DNA of 64,000 nt from Gimesia sp. (GTDB lineage Bacteria > Planctomycetota > Planctomycetia > Planctomycetales > Planctomycetaceae): assembly GCA_002706765.1 (NCBI GenBank), contig PAJV01000016.1, positions 101,001 to 165,000 on the forward strand, written 5' to 3'. The notes below the pieces were generated by a model. It was not told the DNA's origin and searched no databases. It saw only the letters and a program-made list of their open reading frames with translations. This document shows, one piece after another, positions 36,675 through 45,089 of this stretch (position 1 is the stretch's first letter; each line of letters starts with the position of its first letter). The translations under genes were made by a program, and so were the position numbers.

Positions 36675-39600
36675 ATGACAGAAAAAACGCTACCCATACT
36701 CACAGCAGCAGATCAGACCGATCTGGGGCATTACCCCGCACGCTGGTGGCATACACAGGGTGAGAAAATCATCTGTGATCTCTGTCCGCGCGCCTGCGCA
36801 CTGTCTGAGAATGACCGGGGCTTCTGTTTTGTACGCCAGAACATTGACGGTAAGATGGCGTTAACGACGTTCGGTCGCAGTACCGGCTTCTGCGTCGATC
36901 CCATCGAGAAAAAACCCTTGAACCATTTTTATCCCGGTTCCAGTGTGCTTTCTTTCGGTACAGCAGGCTGCAATCTCGGCTGCAAGTTTTGTCAGAACTG
37001 GGATATCTCCAAATCGAGAGAAATCGAACGCCTGAGCGCACAGGCCATGCCGGACGAAATTGCCGAAGTCGCAGCCCAACTGGGCTGCCAGAGTGTCGCG
37101 TTCACCTATAACGATCCCATCATCTGGTCGGAATACGCGATTGAAACTTCCAAAGCCTGTCATGCGCGTGGCATCAAAACCGTGGCTGTGACAGCCGGCT
37201 ATATTACCGAACAGGCGCGTGCCGATTTCTTCGAGCATATTGATGCCGCGAATATTGACCTCAAAGCCTTTACTGAAGAATTCTACTACCGGATCACGCT
37301 CTCACATTTACAGCCGGTCCTCGAGACCCTCAAGTGGCTGAAACAGGAAACCGACGTCTGGTTCGAAATTACAAATCTGGTCATTCCACAGGCGAATGAT
37401 AACGACAGCGAATTCCAGCAGATGTGTGACTGGATCCTGAAAGAAGTCGGCCCCGATGTCCCGCTGCACTTCTCCGCCTTCCATCCTGATTTCCGCATGC
37501 GCGATCGCGGGGGAACACCGCCGGAAACGCTGGTCCGCGCCCGCGAGATCGCACTCGCTGCCGGCCTCAAATATGTTTACACCGGCAACGTGAATGATGT
37601 CGCTCGACAAAGCACTTACTGTCCCCATTGTCAGCAGACACTCATTGAGCGAAACTGGTACCAGCTGGGAAAATATGCGTTGCGGGGTCATCGCTGTGGT
37701 TATTGTGATACGGAAATCGCCGGCCATTTCAGTGACAAGCCTGGAGACTGGGGCCAGAAAAGACTGCCCGTTGACATACAGGCCATTTTAAAAAAGAACG
37801 CGGCTTCGCAATCAGGCAATACCGAGCCTCAGAAAGGTCCTTCAACGATGCAGACCAACCAGTCACCACAGATCATTGAACTCAGCAGTGACCAGGAACA
37901 GGCGCTGCTGCAGCAGGCGGCGGCTGTCGTGGCTGGTACCGTCACCCGCAGCCGGCCTGTGGACGTCCCGCTGGGAGACCTGCAGGACACAACAGTCAGC
38001 GGTGCTTTTGTCAGTCTGAAACGTCAGAAACAGTTACGATCCTGCTGTGGCAGCTTTGGCAAGCCCCAGCCGCTGGGACAGGCGTTGCAACAGGCGGCGG
38101 TCCGCGCAGCGAAAGATGATCCCCGTTTCCCTCCCGTTTCACCCAGTGAACTGGCTCACCTTGATCTCGAAGTCTGGTTGCTGTCCGGGCTGGAAGCAGT
38201 GCCTGAACAGGGAGCCGACCGGGTTGAGGCAGTGATTGTCGGACAGCATGGCCTGCAGATTCAGGCCGACGGTCGCAGTGGATTACTGCTTCCCGGCGTG
38301 CCCCTCGATCATGGCTGGGATGCTGAAGAATTTCTCAACCAGACCTGTATCAAAGCGGGACTTCCCCCCACTGCCTGGAAGGATCCCGGTACAACATTAA
38401 TGCGGTTCCAGGGAATCTCCTGCGCTGCCCGTTTAGCAGAGCTGGTCGACCTCTCGACGGAAACGCAGGTGAAGACCATTCTGGGGCAACGCGAATTTGC
38501 CCAGTATCTGCAATACATTCAGTCAACGGTCGACGCCTTACTCAAAGGTCAGGTTCCCTCCTATTATTGCGATGCCGTCTCCGATACGAATCTGCAGGGA
38601 GTCGCGCTGCTGTTGTCGCGAACAGGCACCGATGAGGAACTGATTCTCTCAAAGTGGGCTCTGAAGCAGACGTTTCCCATGCAGTCCACTGTATTTTCGC
38701 TCTGTCAGCAACTGGCACAGATCATCGCCAGGCTCAAATTGAAACCCGGTGAGTTTCAGATCAAACTGGTACTCGCTTCCGACCCGGCCATGCATGGCAC
38801 CCCGGCTCAGAATGATCTGCACGATTTTGATTTTCAGCAGCGCAGTCTGCTGCTCATTGACGGGCAGAAAAATGCCTGGTGTTATGATCGGGAACAGGAC
38901 GCAGCAACACTGCTCGCACAGGCGCAGCAGGCACTCAACAGCACTCAGCCCGAAACCGCGCAGCTCCTCAGCCTGGCGGTGCAGACCACGACGCCCCGTT
39001 TTCAGGTTGTGAACCGACCCCGCGCCGAACTCGGAACCGAAATCAGACCTGCGGGAGTGGCAGGGACTTTTTACCCTGCCGAGCCCACCCGAATGAACGC
39101 GCAGCTGGATGAGCTATTCCATGAAGCAGCAGAAACTCAACCCTGGGCTGCCGCGATGCTACCCCATGCGGGCTGGAAATACTCAGGTAAAATTGCCGCC
39201 CGTGTGCTGAACCGAATTCAACTTCCGTCCACGATTATCGTCATCGGTCCCAAGCACACACGCGATGGTGTCGACTGGGCCGTCGCCCCACATCAGGTCT
39301 GGCAGCTTCCCGATGGTAATCTCAACTCTGATCGAGGGTTGGCACAACAGCTTGTGGAACAGATCCCGGGACTGGAACTGGACGCCGCCGCCCATCGCAA
39401 CGAACATGCGATTGAAGTCGAACTGCCATTGATTCAACGCCTGGCGCCCCAGTCAAAGGTCATCGGAATTGTGATCGGCAGTGGAAACCTGGAACGCTGT
39501 GAAGAATTTGCCGAGGGACTCGCACGCGTGATTCAGCAAATGCCCGAACCGCCGCTGTTAGTGATTTCCAGTGATATGAATCATTTTGCCACAGACAGGG

Positions 39601-39845
39601 AAAATCGCCGACTGGACGAACTGGCACTGGAAAAAATGCGGGCGCTGGACCCCGCTGGCCTGCTGGAAACGGTTCGTGAGCATCACATTTCCATGTGTGG
39701 TGTGCTGCCGGCAATGATGGTCATGAAAACGCTCCAGAAGCTGGGCAAATTAAGCCAGATAGAACAAGTGGGGTACGCCACTTCAGGCGATGTTACCGGA
39801 GATTCTTCCCGGGTCGTCGGCTATGCCGGCCTGTTGATCAACTGA
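36675..39845 (+). CDS. AmmeMemoRadiSam fusion: radical SAM + AMMECR1 + unassigned segment + MEMO domains
   Basis: A single 1056-residue protein joins three parts usually encoded separately. Residues 1-370 are a radical SAM protein of the AmmeMemoRadiSam type: ICDLCPRACALSENDRGFC near 33-51, FGTAGCNLGCKFCQNWDIS with C99, C103 and C106 for the 4Fe-4S cluster, and a CPHC/CGYC zinc-ribbon pair near 316-344. Residues about 400-600 are AMMECR1 (GAFVSLKRQKQLRSCCGSFG). About 605-785 is a segment I cannot assign. About 790-1056 is a MEMO domain: AGVAGTFYPAEP, MLPHAGWKYSGKIAARVLNR, GPKHTRDG, RNEHAIEVELP, SSDMNHF and ISMCGVLPAMM, with H831, H861 and C1008 the candidate metal ligands. The function of the system is unknown. 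Confidence 0.9.
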   Translation: MTEKTLPILTAADQTDLGHYPARWWHTQGEKIICDLCPRACALSENDRGFCFVRQNIDGKMALTTFGRSTGFCVDPIEKKPLNHFYPGSSVLSFGTAGCNLGCKFCQNWDISKSREIERLSAQAMPDEIAEVAAQLGCQSVAFTYNDPIIWSEYAIETSKACHARGIKTVAVTAGYITEQARADFFEHIDAANIDLKAFTEEFYYRITLSHLQPVLETLKWLKQETDVWFEITNLVIPQANDNDSEFQQMCDWILKEVGPDVPLHFSAFHPDFRMRDRGGTPPETLVRAREIALAAGLKYVYTGNVNDVARQSTYCPHCQQTLIERNWYQLGKYALRGHRCGYCDTEIAGHFSDKPGDWGQKRLPVDIQAILKKNAASQSGNTEPQKGPSTMQTNQSPQIIELSSDQEQALLQQAAAVVAGTVTRSRPVDVPLGDLQDTTVSGAFVSLKRQKQLRSCCGSFGKPQPLGQALQQAAVRAAKDDPRFPPVSPSELAHLDLEVWLLSGLEAVPEQGADRVEAVIVGQHGLQIQADGRSGLLLPGVPLDHGWDAEEFLNQTCIKAGLPPTAWKDPGTTLMRFQGISCAARLAELVDLSTETQVKTILGQREFAQYLQYIQSTVDALLKGQVPSYYCDAVSDTNLQGVALLLSRTGTDEELILSKWALKQTFPMQSTVFSLCQQLAQIIARLKLKPGEFQIKLVLASDPAMHGTPAQNDLHDFDFQQRSLLLIDGQKNAWCYDREQDAATLLAQAQQALNSTQPETAQLLSLAVQTTTPRFQVVNRPRAELGTEIRPAGVAGTFYPAEPTRMNAQLDELFHEAAETQPWAAAMLPHAGWKYSGKIAARVLNRIQLPSTIIVIGPKHTRDGVDWAVAPHQVWQLPDGNLNSDRGLAQQLVEQIPGLELDAAAHRNEHAIEVELPLIQRLAPQSKVIGIVIGSGNLERCEEFAEGLARVIQQMPEPPLLVISSDMNHFATDRENRRLDELALEKMRALDPAGLLETVREHHISMCGVLPAMMVMKTLQKLGKLSQIEQVGYATSGDVTGDSSRVVGYAGLLIN

Positions 39846-39991
39846 AGCACAAACTCTCTCCGTCAGTGACGGGTTTACGCGGAATTACAGAAATTGATGG
39901 TGACCAATTCACCCGTTTTCTACTAAAATCCCGACTCAGTCGTTTTTCAAACATTAAAGTATGCGTGCCAGCGGAATCGGAGTCCCGTGTT

Positions 39992-41905
39992 ATGTCTATT
40001 GGTCGAATTTCTTTTTTAACAGTATTCGCAACCCTCATTCTATTTTCTCATTCGTTGCCGGCGGCTGATGCACCCTCGGTCGAGCTCGCGTTGACGTTCA
40101 AGCCGATCCAGACAGACATCGAAATTGAAAGCCCCGAAAAATCGGAGTATGGTCGCTGCAAAGTCGAAGTCGAGCAAAGCAAAAAGAGTTCAGGCTGGAT
40201 CGTCTATGGTCCGAACGGCCAGGTTCTGAGACGCTTCGTCGATACGAACGGCGATAACGTGGTTGATCAATGGCGGTACTTCAATCGAGGACTGGAAGTC
40301 TATCGCGATATTGATGCCAACTACAATAATAAAGTGGATGGCTCGCGCTGGATGAATCTTGCCGGAACCCGCTGGGGCATCGACCAGGATGAAGATGGCG
40401 TCATCGATGAATGGAAAATGATTTCTGCAGAAGAAGTCACACGCGTCGCCATGAACGCCCTGGCAAAGAATGATATCAAGGCGTTCAAAAACCTGATGAT
40501 CACGGAAGCGGAACTGACCGAGGCCGGAATTCAGAATCCCTTCGCTGACAAAATCCGTGAATCGGTTAACAGTGCAGCAAAAGATATCACAGCAATGCTT
40601 GCCAAAACAAAAATGATCACGCCGGACACCGTCTGGGTCCGTTTCGACGGGTCCATGCCGGGACTGATTCCCGCCGATGAAATCAAAACCAACAAAGATC
40701 TGCACGTCTTCGAAAATGTAATGGCCATTGTCGACACCAAAGGCAAAAGCGGACTGATTCAGTTCGGTGAACTGATTCGCGTCGGCAATGCCTGGCGGCT
40801 GACCCAGGTTCCACTGCCGATTGAAGGCGAATCCATGCAGGTCACCGAAGGCGGAATTCTGATGCAGCCGGTAGCCGGCACCAACACGTTACCCTCCAAT
40901 ACCACCGTCGGATTGTCCAAAGAAATGCAGGGACTTCTGGATGAACTGCAGAAACTGGATCAGAATAGCCCGACTCCCGATCAGGGCCCCCAGGCAGTCG
41001 CCCGCTATAATACCGAACGGGTTGCGATTATCGAAAAGCTGATTGCCGCTGCCAAAAATGAAGATGACCGTTCCCAGTGGACCCGGCAGATGGTCGATGG
41101 CCTGGCAGCCGCCGTACAGACGGTGGGCTACAAAGAAGGTCTCAAACAGCTGCAGGCGATTCGGGATCAGGTCCAGAAGAAATCTCAGGACCAGGATCTG
41201 ATCGCCTATGTCACCTATCGCACCTTGCTGGCCGATTACAGTTCGCAGTTGCAGTCAACACAAAGTGAGCAACTTCGCGATGTGCAGACCTGGTGGCTGG
41301 AACAGCTGGAAGACTTCATCAAGAAATATCCCAACTCCGACGACGCCGCAGAAGCGATGTTGCAACTGGCGGTCACACAGGAATTCAGTGGAAAAGTGGC
41401 GGAATCCAAAAAATGGTACACCAAACTGGTCGAAAGCCATGCCAAATCCGAAGCCGGCACACGTGGTGCGGGCGCCCTGCGACGGATGAATCTGTCGGGG
41501 AATGAACTGGAATTGACTGGTAATTCACTCGCCGGAGGCAGCATCGACGTCAAGCAGTATCGGGGCAAAGCGCTGCTGGTGATTTTCTGGTCAAGCTGGT
41601 GCAAGCCCTGCACCGAAGACCTGCCACAGATCCAGGAGCTGTATAACAAATACCACAGCCAGGGATTTGACGTACTCGGTATCAACCTCGATGCGACTCC
41701 CGAACAGGCAGAAGCCTACATCAAGCAGCACAAGATTGCCTGGTCTCATATCCATGAAGAAGGCGGTCTGGAAGGTGCTCCCGCGCGTGACTTCGGCGTG
41801 ATCTCACTGCCGACCATGTTCCTCGTCGACAAAACAGGGAAAGTAGTCAACCGCAGTGCCACCGTGGCAGACCTCAAGAAATCACTGCCCGGTCTGTTAC
41901 AGTAG
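39992..41905 (+). CDS. Exported protein with C-terminal thioredoxin/TlpA-like domain
   Basis: A 637-residue protein. The start is set at ATG 39992 with GGAG about 10 bases upstream, because the open frame further upstream overlaps the preceding gene and only this ATG opens a signal peptide (MSIGRISFLTVFATLILFSH). The N-terminal half is unassigned (VELALTFKPIQTDIEIESPE, EF-hand-like DTNGDNVVDQW and DQDEDGVIDEW pairs near 95-145, which resemble calcium-binding repeats). Helical repeats follow at about 310-500. The C-terminal 140 residues are a TlpA/AhpC-type thioredoxin domain: VIFWSSWCKPCTEDLPQIQ with C537 and C540, and GVISLPTMFLVDKTGKVV. It probably handles disulfides or haem/copper delivery in the periplasm. 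Confidence 0.87.
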   Translation: MSIGRISFLTVFATLILFSHSLPAADAPSVELALTFKPIQTDIEIESPEKSEYGRCKVEVEQSKKSSGWIVYGPNGQVLRRFVDTNGDNVVDQWRYFNRGLEVYRDIDANYNNKVDGSRWMNLAGTRWGIDQDEDGVIDEWKMISAEEVTRVAMNALAKNDIKAFKNLMITEAELTEAGIQNPFADKIRESVNSAAKDITAMLAKTKMITPDTVWVRFDGSMPGLIPADEIKTNKDLHVFENVMAIVDTKGKSGLIQFGELIRVGNAWRLTQVPLPIEGESMQVTEGGILMQPVAGTNTLPSNTTVGLSKEMQGLLDELQKLDQNSPTPDQGPQAVARYNTERVAIIEKLIAAAKNEDDRSQWTRQMVDGLAAAVQTVGYKEGLKQLQAIRDQVQKKSQDQDLIAYVTYRTLLADYSSQLQSTQSEQLRDVQTWWLEQLEDFIKKYPNSDDAAEAMLQLAVTQEFSGKVAESKKWYTKLVESHAKSEAGTRGAGALRRMNLSGNELELTGNSLAGGSIDVKQYRGKALLVIFWSSWCKPCTEDLPQIQELYNKYHSQGFDVLGINLDATPEQAEAYIKQHKIAWSHIHEEGGLEGAPARDFGVISLPTMFLVDKTGKVVNRSATVADLKKSLPGLLQ

Positions 41906-41915
41906 GAATGAAAAT

Positions 41916-42659
41916 TCAGGACAGGGAGAGAATCGAGTCTCTCTCCAGTCGGCCATCATGCAGCGCAGACGCCACCAGCACGGCGTCTGCGCCCTGCTCT
42001 GCCTGGGCCCGCAGATCATCAATGCTGCGAATGCCTCCCCCCGTAATCAGTTTCAATTCCGGGTGACGGCTGCGCAGCGTCTGGCAGAGTACTCCCGTTC
42101 CGGTTCCCCGACCGGTTCCCACCAGGGCCAGGTCCAGCAGGATCAACTGCTGGATTCCCTGCTGAATGCTCAGCTCGGCAATCTCCAGTGGCTCCTTGAT
42201 CTCAGCAAATGAATTACCAGGCGATGCGTGACACACAGGCTTTCCCTGCTTGAGATCCAGGCTGAAAACACTCCGTGCTGCTCCCCACTGTTGCACGAGC
42301 TTGCTCAACTCCCACGGGGAATTTAATGTTTCCAGTCCCGCCACGATCGTCATCCCCTGCCACTCCGACAATGATTGACTGTCAGCAGCACAACGCAAAC
42401 CACAATCAAGCAGAATCGTAAAACCGGCTTCCAGCAGGCTCTGATACAATTCCCGATTGAGCTGCTGTTGCAGAATTGCATCCAGATCGGCAACATAAAA
42501 TTCGTGGAAACCAAATTCATCCCGCAAAACACGAGCTACTTCAACGGGATTACTGGAACGCGTCAGATCGCTTTGAATCGGTTGATAAGTTTCACGCTGT
42601 CCGGCCACGCCCCGAACAACGGTTTGATTCATAATATCCAGAACCGGTATGATTTTCAT
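41916..42659 (-). CDS. HisA/HisF-like (beta/alpha)8 protein
   Basis: A 247-residue TIM-barrel protein related to HisA, the isomerase of histidine biosynthesis. It begins MKIIPVLDIMNQTVVRGVAG with Asp8, and has Asp135 in SVFSLDLKQGKP; both correspond to the HisA catalytic aspartates. The C-terminal phosphate-binding loops are LITGGGIRSIDDL and AVLVASALHDGRL. It lacks the neighbours of a his operon and differs from typical HisA in the mid-section. HisA-like paralogues of this kind occur in planctomycetes and methylotrophs that use methanopterin-linked C1 transfer, so a role there is a fair hypothesis, but one not shown here. Convergent with the thioredoxin-like gene, 10 bases apart. Confidence 0.82.
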   Translation of the reverse strand: MKIIPVLDIMNQTVVRGVAGQRETYQPIQSDLTRSSNPVEVARVLRDEFGFHEFYVADLDAILQQQLNRELYQSLLEAGFTILLDCGLRCAADSQSLSEWQGMTIVAGLETLNSPWELSKLVQQWGAARSVFSLDLKQGKPVCHASPGNSFAEIKEPLEIAELSIQQGIQQLILLDLALVGTGRGTGTGVLCQTLRSRHPELKLITGGGIRSIDDLRAQAEQGADAVLVASALHDGRLERDSILSLS

Positions 42660-42809
42660 ATCAGACTCTCAACAGCGCGATACATTGAACAGACATGGAA
42701 CCATGTGACTCCCCTGTGAACAGGACTCTGTTTACAATAACAGTTCTTAAACTAAAAGTGGATCATCCACAGATCCCAATCCCTGCATCCAGACCGAATT
42801 GAAACCACC

Positions 42810-43310
42810 ATGCAGATAATCGAAGCAGACCTGACCAATCCGGAACATGCCCGCGCCCTGGCTTCCCTGTTAAACAGTTACGCCTGCAGTCCCGAGGGAG
42901 GCGGCAGCGAACTGTCGGCGGAGGTGCAGGACAATCTGGCGACTGCCTTAAATGCGCGTCCCGATGCCGTTGTGCTTCTGGCATATCTCGATGAGACACC
43001 GGTCGGCCTGATGACCTGTATCGAAGGTTTTTCCACCTTTGCCTGCAAGCCATTATTGAATATTCATGATGTGTATGTTTCGCCTGATTATCGCGGACAG
43101 GGAATCGCCAGCCAGTTGTTTGCGCACGCAGAAAGCATTGCGAAAACGCGGGGATGCTGTAAACTCACTCTGGAAGTCCTGCAGGGAAATACGCGTGCCC
43201 AGGCCATCTATGCCCGCCTGGGATTTTCCGGTTATGAACTCACGCCCCACATGGGGCACGCCCTGTTTTGGGTAAAGAAGCTGTCATCAGCTGTAAATTC
43301 GCTTGAATGA
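42810..43310 (+). CDS. GNAT family N-acetyltransferase
   Basis: A 166-residue acetyltransferase of the GNAT fold. The acetyl-CoA binding motif A is seen as DVYVSPDYRGQGIASQLFAH (R/Q-x-x-G-x-G/A), followed by the family's CCKLTLEVLQGNTRAQAIYA and the final YARLGFSGYEL. It acetylates an amine, alcohol or amino group of an unidentified small molecule or protein in the cytoplasm. Its stop overlaps the start of the next gene by 4 bases, so the two are translationally coupled. Confidence 0.92.
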   Translation: MQIIEADLTNPEHARALASLLNSYACSPEGGGSELSAEVQDNLATALNARPDAVVLLAYLDETPVGLMTCIEGFSTFACKPLLNIHDVYVSPDYRGQGIASQLFAHAESIAKTRGCCKLTLEVLQGNTRAQAIYARLGFSGYELTPHMGHALFWVKKLSSAVNSLE

Positions 43311-44242
43311 AAACGTCTCAAATGAAATACGATGTCGTCGGCCTGGGCACTGTCGTAGTAGACCATCTGGTGTTGCTGTCACATCATCCGGTCCAGGATG
43401 CCAAAACCAACATTATCAGTGACGCCTTTCAGATCGGCGGACCGGTGCCTACTGCCCAGGTCTTGCTGAGCCGCCTGGGGAAACAGTGTGCCTTTATCGG
43501 CAGTTGGGGCGACGACCAGTATGGGCCCCTGATTGCGGAAGATCTTGCTGCCGAAAACCTGGACCTCTCGGGCAGCCGCGCGTTGCCGGGCACCCGTTCC
43601 GGCTATGCACAGGTCTGGATTGATGAAAGCGCCAGCACCCGCACGATCGCCTGTTATCGCCCCGAACACTGGCTGCAATCAGCTGACCTCGATGAATCAA
43701 TACTGACCCAGGCGCGAGCGGTTCACCTGGATGGCTGGCCTCAAACCACCTGTCTGTATGCCGCGCAGATTGCCCAACAGGCTGGCGCAAAAGTCTGCCT
43801 GGATGCCGGCTCCCTCAAACCGGGCATGGAAGAGTTAATTCCTTATCTGAATGTGATGAACTGCCCGCGACGTTTTATTTCGGAATACCTCGATACCGAC
43901 GATATTCACGCCGCGGGACAAGAATTACTGCAACAGGGACCGGAACTGGTGACGATTACCGATGGCGCCAACGGTGCCTGGCTGTTTACAGATTCCGTTC
44001 GGCTGCACTGCGAGTCGCTGCCTGTCCTTTCGCTGGACACCACTGGTGCAGGCGATATCTTTTCCGGGGCACTGCTGTATGGCATTCTGGAAGACTGGCC
44101 TGTCGAGCGAACCCTGAAATTTGCCAGTATCACGGCGGCTCTGAAATGCGAGCGTCTGGGCAACCGCGATGCTTTACCGACGCTGGCTGAAATCGAAGCG
44201 GTGCTGCAGACTAAGGAGCTGCATCTTTCACGATGGGATTGA
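43307..44242 (+). CDS. PfkB/ribokinase family sugar kinase
   Basis: A 311-residue cytoplasmic kinase of the PfkB family. N-terminal VVGLGTVVVDHLVLL; substrate-binding QIGGPVPTAQVLLSRLGKQC; the C-terminal signature LDTTGAGDIFSGALLYG contains the catalytic Asp (about 249) and the GAGD anion hole. The substrate is not predictable (a sugar, nucleoside or acylphosphate). Two start codons are possible, the ATG at 43307 overlapping the acetyltransferase stop, or ATG at 43322. The gene is coupled to a GNAT gene and its 3' end overlaps a convergent FAH-family gene by 32 bases. Confidence 0.93.
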   Translation: MKTSQMKYDVVGLGTVVVDHLVLLSHHPVQDAKTNIISDAFQIGGPVPTAQVLLSRLGKQCAFIGSWGDDQYGPLIAEDLAAENLDLSGSRALPGTRSGYAQVWIDESASTRTIACYRPEHWLQSADLDESILTQARAVHLDGWPQTTCLYAAQIAQQAGAKVCLDAGSLKPGMEELIPYLNVMNCPRRFISEYLDTDDIHAAGQELLQQGPELVTITDGANGAWLFTDSVRLHCESLPVLSLDTTGAGDIFSGALLYGILEDWPVERTLKFASITAALKCERLGNRDALPTLAEIEAVLQTKELHLSRWD

Positions 44243-45089
44243 TGAGCGTTCCAATCCCGCTGATTTCGATGGAGACAATGTCGCGATCTTCCAGGGTGAA
44301 TTCATCGGGGGGCACAATTCCGGTCCCCGTCAGTAAAATCGCACCACTGGGGAACTCGTTCTCTTTCCCCAGCCAGCCGATCAGGTCTTCCAGATCGCGT
44401 GCCATCTCCGCGATTGTCGTTTCGCCGCGAAAGACCTCTTCGCCTTCACGTTCGATGGTGAGTTGAATCTGGGTTGCTTCCCGATTCAGAGGCTGTTCGT
44501 GCAGCAGAACACAGGGGCCCAGGCCACAACACTGTTTGTAAAATTTCGCCTGGGGCAGATAAAGCGGGTTTTCCCCTTCAATATCCCGGGCCGACATGTC
44601 ATTACCGACCGTGTAGCCCACCAGTCGCAGATCGGGAGAAATGACCAGCGCCAGTTCGGGTTCAGGCACCGACCAGTCACTGTCAAAACGCACGCGAACA
44701 GGCTGATTCGGTCCGCAGACCCGGCTGGGAGTCGCTTTGAAAAACAGTTCCGGTCGATCCGCAGTATAAACCTGGTCGTAATGTGAGGCTGCCGTTTCGG
44801 ACTCTTCCATTCGCGCCACCTGGCTGCGTTTGTAAGTCACTCCCGCGGCCCAGACTTCCTGGTGATCGATGGGCGCCAGAAACTCCAACTGGTTGAAAGG
44901 GACGGGAGGCAGTTCGGTATCAATCAGAAATTTTGCCAGACCGATCGGATCGGGAGCGTAGAGAATATCAGACAGCCGATGACAGTTTTCCACCTGTGAC
45001 AGATCCAGAAGCTGAACTCCATTCGCTTCGACGATAGCGACATGCCGTTCTCCGTTTGACAATAAAACTTTAGCGAGTTTCATCTTCAT
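44211..45089 (-). CDS. Fumarylacetoacetate hydrolase (FAH) family protein
   Basis: A 292-residue cytoplasmic FAH-fold enzyme. Visible motifs are VWAAGVTYKRSQVARMEESE, the metal-binding PEPELALVISPD, VGYTVGNDMSARDIEGENP, and the C-terminal LLTGTGIVPPDEFTLEDRDI. Related proteins include dehydratases of 2-keto-3-deoxy sugar acids (such as 2-keto-3-deoxy-D-arabinonate dehydratase) and 2-hydroxypenta-dienoate hydratases, so a sugar-acid pathway is plausible next to a sugar kinase gene. Start either the ATG at 45089, coupled to the RluA-family stop, or the ATG two codons in at 45083. The latter has the better-spaced GGAAG. Confidence 0.9.
   Translation of the reverse strand: MKMKLAKVLLSNGERHVAIVEANGVQLLDLSQVENCHRLSDILYAPDPIGLAKFLIDTELPPVPFNQLEFLAPIDHQEVWAAGVTYKRSQVARMEESETAASHYDQVYTADRPELFFKATPSRVCGPNQPVRVRFDSDWSVPEPELALVISPDLRLVGYTVGNDMSARDIEGENPLYLPQAKFYKQCCGLGPCVLLHEQPLNREATQIQLTIEREGEEVFRGETTIAEMARDLEDLIGWLGKENEFPSGAILLTGTGIVPPDEFTLEDRDIVSIEISGIGTLINPIVKDAAP

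Noticed and set aside
39695-39991. N-terminal extension of the thioredoxin-like protein overlapping the fusion gene
   Set aside because: Only the ATG at 39992 opens a signal peptide. The upstream part overlaps the conserved end of the MEMO domain in another frame.
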